Assembly: GCA_937910905.1 (NCBI GenBank)
Contig: CALEPV010000074.1
Location: forward strand, 1 to 51,280
Reading direction: 5' to 3'
Length of the DNA stretch: 51,280 nucleotides
DNA from: an uncultured Prevotellaceae bacterium
GTDB taxonomy: Bacteria > Bacteroidota > Bacteroidia > Bacteroidales > Bacteroidaceae
Both the position numbers and the translations under genes were made by a program. Under the pieces are notes generated by a model that did not search any database, was not told where the DNA came from, and saw only the letters and a list, made by a program, of their open reading frames with translations. This document shows, one piece after another, positions 42,430 through 51,280 of this stretch. Numbering within the stretch: the stretch's first letter is position 1; every line of letters begins with the position of its first letter.

Positions 42430-45400
42430 ATGCAGGCGGAACCACTGACCGTTTACAAGGCATCGGCCGGATCGGGCAAGACATTCACACTCGCGCTACA
42501 GTACATCAAGCTGCTAGTCGAGGCTACCGATTCTGCAGAGTATGCCCATGTGCTGGCTGTGACCTTCACCAATAAGGCTACGGCGGAGATGAAGGACCGC
42601 ATAGTCACCCAGCTCTACAACATCGCCCACAGCATACCCGACGGCGAGTCTTATTTCCACGCTTTGCGCGACGTTGTGAGCCGCAAGCTGACCGACAACG
42701 ACATACGCCGCCGCTGTAACGATGCACTTTATGACATCCTGCACGACTACAGCCAGTTCCGCGTTCAAACCATCGACTCATTCTTCCAGGTGATACTCCG
42801 CGGCCTGGCTCACGAGCTGGGTCTCATGTCCAATCCGCAGGTCGAGATTAGCGATACGGAGGTGCTGTCACGAGCCGTCGACCAGCTGGTTGACCGTCTG
42901 GAGTTCGAGCCTGTGGTTCAGGGGTGCCTCATGGGACTGGTAGGCGAGCATCTGGCCGACAACAAGCGGTGGGATGTGCGTCGCGACGTGAAGAGCTTCG
43001 GACGTGCCATATTCAACGAGCAGTATCTCAGCCTTGGCGACGACCTGCGCCTGCTGTTGCGCGACGAGCAGTTCATTCGCCAGCTGCGAGCCGACATCAT
43101 AGCTCGGAGAGATGCAGCCGTAGAACGATTCCACGAGCTGGGCAACGCCATAGAGCAATGCGTGTCGCAGAGCGGCTACAGCTACTCCGACTTCTATCGC
43201 GGCAGCACGACCATCGGCTCGTTGGCACGCAAGCTGCAGCAGGCATCCTACAATTATGACAAGAGCAGCGAGGTGACCATCAGCGCCACGGTTCGCAACA
43301 TGATTGACGACCCCAACGCAGAAGGCCCGCTGGCTCTGCTGGCCGCAGCCAAGAAGAAGAGCTATTCGCCGCTATGGGATGTGGCCGACGAGCTGCAATA
43401 CATGCTGCGGCAGGTGGCCGATGCCATCGAGCCCAACTACTGGGCCATCAACAGCGCCAACATATCCCTGCAGCACCTCACCGAACTTCAGCTGCTGGAA
43501 CACATAGACCGCGAGGTAGCTGCCATCAACGAAGAGACATCACGCTTCAACCTGTCCAAGACACCTATACTGCTGGCGCGAATGATTCGCGGCACAGACG
43601 CACCGTTTGTATTCGAGAAGATTGGAGCACGATTGCACCATGTGATGATTGATGAGTTCCAGGACACATCGCGACTGCAATGGAGCAACTTCAAGTCGTT
43701 GCTGCTGGAGAGCTTCTCGCACGGAGGTCACAATCTGGTGGTGGGCGATGTCAAGCAGAGCATCTATCGCTTCCGTGGCGGCGACTGGCGTATGCTGGGA
43801 CACATAGAGAGCGAGGTGCAGCCTGCCCCCGTTACCGTGTCCCTTGACACCAACTACCGCAGCTCGCGCAATGTGGTGCGCTTCAACAATGCATTCTTCA
43901 GCGCTGTGGCTCCGATGCTGGATGCCGTTCATGCTGAAAGTGAACACATCGTGCAGCAGGAAGGCCTCTTTGCGGCAGCCTATAGCGATGTCGTGCAACA
44001 ATTGCCATCCCATCGCGATGACAGCGGATACGTAAAGGTCACACTTGTAGAGATTCCCAAGGGCCATGCCGCCGCTTCCGCCGGCGATGATTTCAGCAGC
44101 TCCGATGCCGATGCTGCCGACGCCAGCAGCATAATCATCGACGATGTGGTGCAATCAGTACTGCAGCTGCTGGACAGCGGCGTGAAGGCCAACGATATGG
44201 CCATTCTGGTACGCAACCGCCGCGATGCACTTCCGCTACTTGAAGCTTTTGCATTGGACAGTCGCCTGCCGGCCATAGTGAGCAACGAAGCCTTCCTGCT
44301 CGAAGCCAGCGATGCTGTAACGCTCATCATAGATGCTATGCGGGTGCTCGACGATGCCGAGAAGAATAGTGTGGCTCGCTATCATCTTGAACAGGCTGGA
44401 TTGGACATAGCGGCCTTCGATGCACAGACGGAGCAGTTGGCTGCCATGCCGCTGTATCAGCAGCTGGAAACAATATACAAGATGTTGCCGCACAACGTTA
44501 CTGAAGGACAGGATGCCTACATCTTCGGCTTGCTCGACGCTGCCCTCGACTACATACAGCATATCGACACCATCGCCCACGGCTTCATAACATACTGGGA
44601 CGAGAAGCTGCACGCTCAGCCCATAGCCTCCGCTATGCCGGACGGCATTAGGCTGATGACGGTCCACCAGGCCAAGGGACTGGAGTTCCACACAGTTCTG
44701 CTGCCGGCGTGTTCGTGGAAGATGGAAACCTTCAAGTACGACAACCTGCTGTGGTGCAGACCTGTGGGCGAACCCTACGAGCAGTTGCGCCTCATGCCTG
44801 TCAACGCCGTGAGCCGCATGGCGCGGAACTCCGCATACAAGGACGATTTCGTGGAGGAGCATCTGCTGGCCAATCTCGATGAGCTCAACGTGCTGTATGT
44901 GGCATTGACTAGAGCCACGTCGAATCTGCTGATATGGTCTGCCTACAAGGGCGACACAGTAAGCCTCGCCACGACAGCAGCTCTGATGGAACAAGCTGTG
45001 CCAGCCTTGGACATGATGACAGCAGCGACGCAGGCGCCTGTTGCTGCATATGCTGAGCAGCAGGAAGATGATTCCCACGGCGATGAAGCGCCACAGATAA
45101 CAACCTACACAGTTGGCACAGTCGTAGCATCCGGAGCCGGCAAGAAGCAGGACGATACGCGAATGTCGCCTCAGCGCACACCACTATATATTAATATGTA
45201 TAGCAACGAGATGGGTGTAGAGTTCCGACAGAGCAACCGTTCGCGCGAGTTTCTGGCATCCATCGATTATGATATTGACGGCACCGACGAAACTCTACTG
45301 GCTGAACAGGCGCAGCAAAGCCAGTATATTGAAACGGGCAAGCTGCTGCACCATGTGCTGCAGAACATCTGCACACTCAACGATGTGGACCGTGTCCTAA

Positions 45401-45801
45401 CATCAATGGAACATGAAGGCACAATCAGCAGCACGTCAAACGTTGGCACGGTTAGCGTAGGTCGACATTACATAGAGCAGCTGCTCCTGCGTGGCTTTCG
45501 CAATCCGATGGTAGCCAACTGGTTCAGCGGCGAGTGGACGCTGTTCAACGAGTGCACCATAGTGAGTGTCGACGAGCACGGTGTGCCGCAGCATCGGCGT
45601 CCGGACCGCGTGATGATAAGCCGCGACAAGTGCACCATTATGGTGGTGGACTTCAAGTTCGGACGTATGCGGCCGCAGTATGAGGACCAAGTGCGTGAAT
45701 ACATGTCTCTGCTGGCTGGATTATACCCCAATGCCAACATCCGCGGATACCTGTGGATGGTGTATCAAGGCCAGGTGGCGGAGGTGGAGAAAAATGAATA
45801 A
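42430..45801 (+). CDS. AddA/RecB-like UvrD-family helicase-nuclease
   Basis: The 1123-residue protein is a superfamily 1A helicase with Walker A ASAGSGKT (11-18), motif II MIDEFQDTS (from 406), motif IV-like YRFRGGDWRM, motif V HQAKGLEFHTVLLP and motif VI VALTRATSNLL. The C-terminal 200 residues form a RecB-type nuclease with LLHHVLQNI and VVDFKFGRMRPQYEDQ. It fits the AddA partner of AddAB, which processes double-strand breaks for RecA. The next gene is the AddB-like partner, 20 nt away. The usual Chi-like recognition site cannot be predicted. Confidence 0.92.
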   Translation: MQAEPLTVYKASAGSGKTFTLALQYIKLLVEATDSAEYAHVLAVTFTNKATAEMKDRIVTQLYNIAHSIPDGESYFHALRDVVSRKLTDNDIRRRCNDALYDILHDYSQFRVQTIDSFFQVILRGLAHELGLMSNPQVEISDTEVLSRAVDQLVDRLEFEPVVQGCLMGLVGEHLADNKRWDVRRDVKSFGRAIFNEQYLSLGDDLRLLLRDEQFIRQLRADIIARRDAAVERFHELGNAIEQCVSQSGYSYSDFYRGSTTIGSLARKLQQASYNYDKSSEVTISATVRNMIDDPNAEGPLALLAAAKKKSYSPLWDVADELQYMLRQVADAIEPNYWAINSANISLQHLTELQLLEHIDREVAAINEETSRFNLSKTPILLARMIRGTDAPFVFEKIGARLHHVMIDEFQDTSRLQWSNFKSLLLESFSHGGHNLVVGDVKQSIYRFRGGDWRMLGHIESEVQPAPVTVSLDTNYRSSRNVVRFNNAFFSAVAPMLDAVHAESEHIVQQEGLFAAAYSDVVQQLPSHRDDSGYVKVTLVEIPKGHAAASAGDDFSSSDADAADASSIIIDDVVQSVLQLLDSGVKANDMAILVRNRRDALPLLEAFALDSRLPAIVSNEAFLLEASDAVTLIIDAMRVLDDAEKNSVARYHLEQAGLDIAAFDAQTEQLAAMPLYQQLETIYKMLPHNVTEGQDAYIFGLLDAALDYIQHIDTIAHGFITYWDEKLHAQPIASAMPDGIRLMTVHQAKGLEFHTVLLPACSWKMETFKYDNLLWCRPVGEPYEQLRLMPVNAVSRMARNSAYKDDFVEEHLLANLDELNVLYVALTRATSNLLIWSAYKGDTVSLATTAALMEQAVPALDMMTAATQAPVAAYAEQQEDDSHGDEAPQITTYTVGTVVASGAGKKQDDTRMSPQRTPLYINMYSNEMGVEFRQSNRSREFLASIDYDIDGTDETLLAEQAQQSQYIETGKLLHHVLQNICTLNDVDRVLTSMEHEGTISSTSNVGTVSVGRHYIEQLLLRGFRNPMVANWFSGEWTLFNECTIVSVDEHGVPQHRRPDRVMISRDKCTIMVVDFKFGRMRPQYEDQVREYMSLLAGLYPNANIRGYLWMVYQGQVAEVEKNE

Positions 45802-45821
45802 TGATGAATGATGAATGATGA
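45801..45821 (+). repeat. Three perfect ATGATGA units at the AddA/AddB junction
   Basis: The 7-nt unit repeats three times between the AddA stop (45799-45801) and the AddB start (45822), and continues imperfectly on both sides (45794-45828). This ATGAATGATGA type is a familiar intergenic repeat of the phylum. Copy-number change would alter the spacing between the two genes. Confidence 0.75.
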
Positions 45822-48671
45822 ATGAAGAATAAGCCTATGCAAACCTTTCTGCAAGCCGTAGCAGCATCGTTGCTCAAGAAGTTCGGCACCAACATGAGCC
45901 GTGTGACTGTGGTGTTCCCAGGCAAGCGGGCTGGCCTGTTCCTAGACCAGGCGCTGGCAGAGCTGGCCGGTTCACCTGTGTGGTCCCCTCGCTACCTCAC
46001 CATAGCCGATCTGTTTGCTGAAGCGTCGCCATATACTATCTGCAACCCCATAGAGGCTGTATGCCGCCTGCATCATGTCTATAAGCAGGAGCTGCTCAAG
46101 GCCTATCCTGCACAGCACGCCGATGAGAGGCCACAGGAGTTGGACCAGTTCTACGGCTGGGGCGAGGTGCTGCTGGCCGACTTCGACGACATAGACAAGC
46201 ATTTGGTGGACACACATCGTCTGTTCGCCAACATCTACGACTTGCGAGCACTCGACGACAACTCGTATATCACCCCTGAGCAGGAGAAGGCATTGCGGCA
46301 GTTCTTCGCCAATTTCTCTATTGATGACAACAGCCAGCTCAAGCAGCGCTTCTTGAAACTATGGCAGCACATGGGCGACATCTACGATGCGCTGCGTGAG
46401 GATATGCTGGCCAGCGGCGTGCTGTACGAGGGAGCGTTGCAGCGCATGGTGGTGGAGGAGGGCTACAAGGCAGACGATACCACTTACGTCTTCGTGGGAT
46501 TCAATGTGCTCAATGCCGTAGAGAGTGCTCTGTTCGACCAGCTCAACTCCCAGGAAAGGGCTTTGTTCTACTGGGACTATGATGCCTACTACACAGCAAG
46601 CCGAGGGATGCGGCAGCATGAGGCAGGCTACTTCATCAAGCAGGATATTGCACGCTATGGCAACGAGCTGGACGCTTCGCTGTTCCACAATCTGTCGCAA
46701 CCCAAGGACATAGCCTACGTCACCTCCACAACCGAGAGTGGGCAGACACGCTACATCAGTCAGTGGCTGGCAGAACACCAGTCGGCACGCGACAACGAGA
46801 CAGCCATAGTGCTGTGCAACGAGCAGCTGCTGCAACCTGTGCTGCACTCACTTCCCAAAGCAACGGTCAATGTCACTATGGGATTTCCCCTTGCCGAAAC
46901 GCCTGTGGCAGGCTTTATCAACGAGCTGATGGTACTGTGTACAGACGGATATGACTGCCGTCGGCATCGTTTCAGGCCGTACTACATGACCCGATTCCAG
47001 AATCATCCTTACGCCAAGCGTGTGGCTGTCGACCTCAGCGAAGCCTGTGGGCTGAGTGGGGTAGAGATGATTAGCTTCGTGCTGGGCTGTGTGGAGAAGC
47101 TGGGCGTGTACTTCAGTCGGCAGCAGGGTGGCGATGGAGCCGATACAGACATACTGCAGACAGAGGCCGTATTCAAGGCCTACACCACACTCAACAAACT
47201 GCTGTCGTTGATGCGAGGCGACAATGCCTTGCTGCGGTTGCAGAACGATGCGATGCTGTGTCGCGTACTGCGAGCCGCTCTTGCGCAGCAGACTGTTCCA
47301 TTCCACGGCGAACCTGCTACAGGACTTCAGGTGCTGGGCGTGCTGGAGACGCGAGCCTTGGACTTCAGGCATCTGCTGATGCTCAGCGTGGGCGAGGGTT
47401 ACCTGCCACGCCTGGTGGGTGAGGTGTCCTTCATCCCATACAATCTGCGAGAGGCCTTTGGGCTCACCACCCAGCGGCATCGCATGGCGGTCTATGCCTA
47501 CTACTTCTACCGCCTGATTCAGCGTGCAGAGAGCGTGACGTTTGTCTACAACGACAGCAACGTAGGTGTGCGGCAGAACGAAATGTCGCGGTTCCTGCGG
47601 CAGCTGCTTGCCGAGACCACGATGCCTGTGCGCCATCTCTATCTTCAGCCTGCGCCCGCAAAGGGCAAGGCGCAGGTGGCAGAAAGCGTTGAGAAGGGCG
47701 ATGCCATAGTTCAGCAGCTGCGACTGATGTACGATCACTCGCTGGGGGCGGAGCGCGAGAAGGGACCAGGCAACCTGTCGCCCACAGCCCTCAACACCTA
47801 CACGTCGTGCCCCATGCAGTTCTACTACAAGTACGTCAAGGGGCTGCGTGTAGACCCCGACCCTGAGGACGGCCTCGACCAGATACTCTTCGGCAACATA
47901 TTCCACACGGCTGCCGAGCAGACCTACAAGCATCTCACCGCACACAGCAGGAATATCACGGCAGAGGACATACGGCGTCTGTTGTCGCCTGATGACTCAA
48001 CCCTCGATGACATCGTGGATGCAGCATTCAAGCAGGATTTCTTCAAGGAGCATAGGCCTGAGTACACAGGCATACTGATAATTGCACGCCGTGTAATGCT
48101 GAAGTATCTGGAGCAGTTGCTTCGCTACGACATGCGTCATGCACCAATCAAGCTGTTGGGAGTGGAGGCATCCACAGCGATGACTGTCTCTGTGGATGGC
48201 ATGAAGTTCAGCATAGGCGGTATCATAGACCGTCTGGACGAGGTGATGGAAAATAGCGGTGGGCAGCTGATGCCTGTGGTTCGAATCGTGGACTACAAGA
48301 CTGGCGGCAAAATAGGCCGCATCTCCTCTCTGGACCGTCTGTTCAAAGACACAGGACAGAACGAGCACTACTACTTCCAGACGCTGCTATACGCTATCAG
48401 CGTAGCCACATCCGATGGAGGGCTGCAGGCCGCAGGCAAAGCCGTTGCACCGTGCCTGTTCTACATCGCACAGCTCACAGCACCCGACTATCGTCCGCAG
48501 CTGACGGTAGCGAAGGAGCCTGTCACGGATGCAGCAGCTCTGGCACCAGAGTTCATGCGTCGTGTGGAGGCGCTGATATCGGAGATATTCAACCCTGATG
48601 TGCCTTTCACACAGGCCACCAAGGCCGACACTTGCCACTACTGCAACTATCGCACGCTGTGCAAGAAGTGA
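45822..48671 (+). CDS. AddB-like PD-(D/E)XK nuclease subunit
   Basis: The 949-residue protein has an inactive helicase-like N-terminal region (VTVVFPGKRAGLFLDQ, no true Walker A) and a C-terminal PD-(D/E)XK nuclease (about 650-949) with SPTALNTYTSCPMQFYYKYV, GNIFHTAAE and VRIVDYKTGG. The Cys in YTSCPMQ with the C-terminal CHYCNYRTLC matches the 4Fe-4S staple known in AddB and related nucleases. ATG 45837 is an alternative start. It is paired with the AddA-like gene. Fifteen bases of the 3' end plus the stop are duplicated immediately downstream. Confidence 0.9.
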   Translation: MKNKPMQTFLQAVAASLLKKFGTNMSRVTVVFPGKRAGLFLDQALAELAGSPVWSPRYLTIADLFAEASPYTICNPIEAVCRLHHVYKQELLKAYPAQHADERPQELDQFYGWGEVLLADFDDIDKHLVDTHRLFANIYDLRALDDNSYITPEQEKALRQFFANFSIDDNSQLKQRFLKLWQHMGDIYDALREDMLASGVLYEGALQRMVVEEGYKADDTTYVFVGFNVLNAVESALFDQLNSQERALFYWDYDAYYTASRGMRQHEAGYFIKQDIARYGNELDASLFHNLSQPKDIAYVTSTTESGQTRYISQWLAEHQSARDNETAIVLCNEQLLQPVLHSLPKATVNVTMGFPLAETPVAGFINELMVLCTDGYDCRRHRFRPYYMTRFQNHPYAKRVAVDLSEACGLSGVEMISFVLGCVEKLGVYFSRQQGGDGADTDILQTEAVFKAYTTLNKLLSLMRGDNALLRLQNDAMLCRVLRAALAQQTVPFHGEPATGLQVLGVLETRALDFRHLLMLSVGEGYLPRLVGEVSFIPYNLREAFGLTTQRHRMAVYAYYFYRLIQRAESVTFVYNDSNVGVRQNEMSRFLRQLLAETTMPVRHLYLQPAPAKGKAQVAESVEKGDAIVQQLRLMYDHSLGAEREKGPGNLSPTALNTYTSCPMQFYYKYVKGLRVDPDPEDGLDQILFGNIFHTAAEQTYKHLTAHSRNITAEDIRRLLSPDDSTLDDIVDAAFKQDFFKEHRPEYTGILIIARRVMLKYLEQLLRYDMRHAPIKLLGVEASTAMTVSVDGMKFSIGGIIDRLDEVMENSGGQLMPVVRIVDYKTGGKIGRISSLDRLFKDTGQNEHYYFQTLLYAISVATSDGGLQAAGKAVAPCLFYIAQLTAPDYRPQLTVAKEPVTDAAALAPEFMRRVEALISEIFNPDVPFTQATKADTCHYCNYRTLCKK

Positions 48672-48696
48672 TTATCGCACGCTGTGCAAGAAGTGA
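48648..48696 (+). repeat. 25-bp tandem duplication of the AddB gene end
   Basis: The 24-nt stretch from 48648 to 48671, which includes the last codons and the stop, recurs at 48673-48696, with a single base between the copies. It is noncoding in the second copy. Confidence 0.9.
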
Positions 48697-48745
48697 ATGC
48701 AATAGGAATGCAATATAGATTGTGAAATGCGGAATGTGAAATGGG

Positions 48746-49612
48746 CTAGTGACGCAGCAGGATGTCCTGCAAGTCGTAGTTATCCATGAAGCGGCTGCGG
48801 TCCACGTTGCCGCGTATGCCTGCTATGTGGCCCTCGCTGGTGAACTGCCACATCACGAACTGCACATCGTTGACCAGTTCCGGCACATCGGTGTGGTAGC
48901 GTGCTATCATAAACCTGTAATTGGAGAAGTGCTGCGACAGGTAGTTGTTGTAGAAACGGGCGAAGGTGTACAGTATAGGTCTCACGCCATAGTGCCGCTC
49001 CACCTGTTCGAGAAACTTCTTCAAGCGCGAGCACAGCTGCTCCTTAGTCACGCCCTTGATGTGCTCGACATCGATGATAGGCACCAAGTCCATCTCGCGA
49101 AGGTTCACGTTGCGTGTGAAGTTCTGCACCTGCTCTGGTACTGGCACGCGTGGCGAGAAGAAATGGTACACACCCACCTTCAAGCCAGCACGTCGTGCAC
49201 CAGTCAGGTTGGTGCGGTAGGTATTGTCCACCAGCGAGCTGCCTTCTGTAGCCTTAACGTACACATAGCTCACCTCACCGCTTCTTGCCACCTGCGTCCA
49301 GTTGATGCTGCCCTGATAGTGACTCACGTCGATGCCCATGTTGTGGCTGGCACCCACATAGTGCTCGCGCTGGTGGGCGGCTATCACATCGAAGCTTATC
49401 GGCTCCTGCGGTTCCAGTGGAGCCAGCGGAGCATCTGGCGGCATTCCGTTGTCTATGTCCTGCTCGACCTCTGTGCGCCGCTCCACACGTGTCTTCTTCT
49501 TGCGTGCAGTTGCACCTGCAGGCCACAGCAGTCCCACAGCCAGACATAGTGTGAACACCATGCTGACAGCACGCCGGCCTGTGTGTGATGTGTGCAAACC
49601 GAGCTTCCTCAT
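48746..49612 (-). CDS. GH25-family muramidase (lysozyme)
   Basis: The 288-residue protein has a basic N-terminus with a hydrophobic signal or anchor segment (about 14-36), an Arg/Lys then Pro-rich linker, and a GH25 domain (about 92-285) with GIDVSHYQGSINW, YVKATEG, GVYHFF and the catalytic pair in PIIDVEH. It cleaves MurNAc-GlcNAc bonds of peptidoglycan. I use ATG 49612, which overlaps the cdd stop; the frame remains open upstream within cdd. It may take part in wall remodelling or interbacterial antagonism. Confidence 0.92.
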   Translation of the reverse strand: MRKLGLHTSHTGRRAVSMVFTLCLAVGLLWPAGATARKKKTRVERRTEVEQDIDNGMPPDAPLAPLEPQEPISFDVIAAHQREHYVGASHNMGIDVSHYQGSINWTQVARSGEVSYVYVKATEGSSLVDNTYRTNLTGARRAGLKVGVYHFFSPRVPVPEQVQNFTRNVNLREMDLVPIIDVEHIKGVTKEQLCSRLKKFLEQVERHYGVRPILYTFARFYNNYLSQHFSNYRFMIARYHTDVPELVNDVQFVMWQFTSEGHIAGIRGNVDRSRFMDNYDLQDILLRH

Positions 49613-50082
49613 CACTTCATCAATGTGCCATCGAAGTTCAGTGGCAGCAAGTCGGCCACTTTGCTCACGACATACACACCCTCCGTACCGTAGAGCAACA
49701 CCCTGATGGGCTGCTTGAATCGTGTCTCTGCCTCCAGCAGAGCCTGCCTGCACGAGCCGCACGGCGATACTGGTTGAGCTGTGAACTCTTCGCCTGAGCG
49801 GGCTGCAATAGCTATTGCCACAGGAGGCACCTCAGGGCTGTTGGCTCCAGCTGCGAAGAAGGCTGTGCGTTCAGCACACAGAGCTATGCCGAATGCTGCA
49901 TTCTCCTGATTGCTTCCTGTGTACACCTGCCCGTTGCTGAGCTGCAATGCTGCTCCCACGTGGAAATCGCTGTAGGGTGCATAGCTGGTGAAGGTCATCT
50001 GTTTGGCACGTTCAATTAGTTCGCGGTCATCTGCCTTCAACTGGTCGAAGGCCAAATGTTCAACAGTGATATGTATATCCAT
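49612..50082 (-). CDS. cdd: Cytidine deaminase
   Basis: The 156-residue enzyme deaminates cytidine and deoxycytidine. Zinc ligands and the catalytic Glu are present in LCAERTAFF (C69, E71) and PCGSCRQ (C108, C111), and SDFHVGAAL is the substrate pocket. It is a tetramer-type, one-domain Cdd. Its stop overlaps the GH25 start by one base. Confidence 0.95.
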   Translation of the reverse strand: MDIHITVEHLAFDQLKADDRELIERAKQMTFTSYAPYSDFHVGAALQLSNGQVYTGSNQENAAFGIALCAERTAFFAAGANSPEVPPVAIAIAARSGEEFTAQPVSPCGSCRQALLEAETRFKQPIRVLLYGTEGVYVVSKVADLLPLNFDGTLMK

Positions 50083-50099
50083 AATGCGCTATTTATCCA

Positions 50100-50130
50100 C
50101 AAAATTACAATCCTTTTACGATAACGGCAA
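50100..50130 (-). promoter_or_regulatory. Promoter of cdd (TTG-N20-TAATTTTG)
   Basis: On the minus strand TTG at 50130-50128 and TAATTTTG at 50107-50100 are separated by 20 nt. The expected leader is about 14 nt. It lies back to back with the promoter at 50140-50147. Confidence 0.7.
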
Positions 50131-50139
50131 AAAAAGCAT

Positions 50140-50147
50140 TACTTTTG
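50140..50147 (+). promoter_or_regulatory. -7 element 7 nt before the glucosaminidase start codon
   Basis: TACTTTTG matches TAnnTTTG; predicted start near 50151, only about 4 nt before ATG 50155. Confidence 0.55.
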
Positions 50148-50154
50148 TGCCGCA

Positions 50155-51099
50155 ATGAGTAATAATTTAAGTATGCGCTATCGCTTTTTAGCCTTTTTTA
50201 TATGTCTGGCGTACTTCTGTATGCCCATTTCTGCACAGCAGAACAACCCTCAGGCCGACCGATGGCGCTACATTGAGCAGTACCACGACCTGGCCATAGA
50301 GCAGATGCAGCGCTATCATATCCCTGCCAGCATCACTTTGGCTCAGGGACTGTTTGAGAGCAATGCAGGCAAGAGCGAGCTGGCTCGCAAGCACAACAAC
50401 CACTTCGGCATAAAGAAGGGAGTATCGTGGACAGGACCTACGGTGATGATGCGCGACGACTCGCCTACCGACCTGTTCCGTGTGTACAGCAGCGTGCGCG
50501 ACAGCTACGAGGACCACTCGCTGTTCCTGCGCAACAATGCACGCTATGCCGTGCTTTTCACCTACAGCATCACCGACTATCGCAGCTGGGCACACGGCCT
50601 GAAGCGATGCGGCTATGCCACCGACCCGCAGTATGCACAGAAAATCATCGATGTGGTCGAGGCGTACAACCTGTCGCAGTTCGACAGCTACACGTCCGGA
50701 CGCTATCATGCCCGCAGCAACACCTCGGCCCAGGCAGAGAGCGAGTTCTTCCGCACACATATCGTGTACCGCAATAATCGCTGCTACATGATTGTAGCCC
50801 AGGCAGGCGACACCTGGGACAGTGTGGCATGCGAGACAGGCACCAAGCCTTGGAACCTGCTGCGCTACAACGACTATCCTGCCGACTACCGCCTGCAGCC
50901 TGGCGACCTAGTGTATCTGCAGCAGAAGCGCAGCAAGGCCGACAAGTACTATCGTGGCAAGCCTCACACCGTGCAGGCAGGCGAATCGCTGCACAGCATC
51001 AGCCAGCGCTACGGCATACGACTCTCAAAGCTGTATAAACTGAACCGCATGTCGCTCGACACTCAGATTGGTGTGGGTGATATTCTAAGAGTAAGATAA
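50155..51099 (+). CDS. Exported glucosaminidase (GH73-like) with two LysM domains
   Basis: The 314-residue protein has a signal peptide (about 1-28, ending SAQQ), a GH73-type lysozyme-like domain (about 40-178) with ITLAQGLFESNAGKS, which contains the catalytic Glu, NNHFGIKKG and FRVYSSVRDSYEDHSLFL, then two LysM peptidoglycan-binding repeats (about 214-256 and 269-313, AGDTWDSVA and AGESLHSISQRYGI). It trims septal or cell-wall peptidoglycan. ATG 50173 is an alternative start. Confidence 0.93.
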   Translation: MSNNLSMRYRFLAFFICLAYFCMPISAQQNNPQADRWRYIEQYHDLAIEQMQRYHIPASITLAQGLFESNAGKSELARKHNNHFGIKKGVSWTGPTVMMRDDSPTDLFRVYSSVRDSYEDHSLFLRNNARYAVLFTYSITDYRSWAHGLKRCGYATDPQYAQKIIDVVEAYNLSQFDSYTSGRYHARSNTSAQAESEFFRTHIVYRNNRCYMIVAQAGDTWDSVACETGTKPWNLLRYNDYPADYRLQPGDLVYLQQKRSKADKYYRGKPHTVQAGESLHSISQRYGIRLSKLYKLNRMSLDTQIGVGDILRVR

Positions 51100-51102
51100 A
51101 GA

Positions 51103-51276
51103 ATGGACAACGACAAAAAGATTATTTTCTCGATGGTCGGCGTAAGCAAGACCATTCAACAGACACAGAAGCAGGTGCTGAAGAACATCTACCTTAGCTT
51201 CTTCTATGGTGCAAAGATTGGTATAATCCTAAAATCCGCAACCAAAAACCAAAAATGTCCAATTAGCTCGCTTTGA
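51103..51276 (+). pseudogene. ettA: EttA (ABC-F translational throttle), N-terminal fragment
   Basis: The frame begins MDNDKKIIFSMVGVSKTIQQ and continues with QVLKNIYLSFFYGAKIGII, the first 42 residues of EttA, which normally goes on into the Walker A of the first ABC domain (full length about 560). After Ile42 (51228) the sequence is unrelated, and a stop comes 15 codons later. The last 52 bases of the window therefore belong to something else, such as an inserted element. It lies 3 nt after the glucosaminidase gene. Confidence 0.8.
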
Positions 51277-51280
51277 CATC

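Overview
The window reads as a chromosomal stretch of a gut- or oral-type Bacteroidales bacterium, probably Prevotella-like. The evidence is the mix of gene families (Rho with a long disordered N-terminal insert, DUF4836- and DUF4878-like lipoproteins, a TonB-dependent receptor with a carboxypeptidase-regulatory-like domain, an NHS-type nucleoside transporter, an HU-CCDC81/SPOR protein, an AddAB-like pair), many upstream sites matching the Bacteroidetes -7 promoter element TAnnTTTG, and several low-complexity intergenic repeat types that I recognise from this phylum. No tRNA, rRNA, CRISPR array or complete mobile element was found. Base composition is fairly even (roughly half G+C by eye).

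Layout. 1-644: N-terminal fragment of an NCS2 permease, broken near the left edge. 910-2820: rho, whose disordered insert contains coding copies of an intergenic repeat. 2804-4009 (minus) and 4072-8766 (plus): one family-2 and four GT4-type glycosyltransferases, divergently transcribed, with no polymerase or flippase beside them. 8792-13239 (minus): PrsW-type intramembrane protease, ECF-like sigma factor, small single-pass membrane protein and a large secreted GH30-like glycosidase, a possible regulated-proteolysis module. 13344-14427: a small secreted protein and a PAP2 phosphatase, convergent. 14476-22159 (minus): nadE, an Ig-like surface protein with a homopolymer before its C-terminal tail, pyrD, pyrK, a CobW-type metallochaperone and hisS. 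22265-26017 (minus): lipoprotein, lon, SGNH hydrolase. 26338-35816 (minus, tightly packed): TonB-dependent receptor, a fusion of an AmgK-like kinase to a RapZ C-terminal domain, GH16 glucanase, ABC permease and ATPase, DUF4836-like lipoprotein, RsmE and a bifunctional-nuclease/UVR protein. 35874-37760 (minus): nucleoside transporter and methylmalonyl-CoA epimerase. 37761-38475: long gap. 38476-40076 (minus): FHA and HU/SPOR proteins. 40258-48671 (plus): ugd, a lipoprotein, and an AddA/AddB-like helicase-nuclease pair. 48746-50082 (minus): GH25 lysozyme and cytidine deaminase. 50155-51099 (plus): glucosaminidase with LysM domains. 51103-51280: the first 42 codons of ettA, broken near the right edge.

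Much of the window serves the envelope: sugar transfer, UDP-glucuronate supply, peptidoglycan cleavage (GH25, GH73-like), lipid-phosphate hydrolysis, and possible amino-sugar salvage. The most notable observations are (1) a repeat family present as three arrays of exactly five 22-bp units, each at or near the 3' end of a gene, one of which supplies a 34-residue tail to a glycosyltransferase; (2) intergenic-type repeats inside the coding sequences of rho and of the kinase-RapZ linker; (3) the kinase-RapZ fusion itself; (4) the PrsW-sigma-membrane protein cassette; and (5) a C8 tract where slippage in either direction would remove a surface protein's C-terminal tail. The two end genes both break about 52-56 bases from the edges, which fits contig ends running into repeated elements.
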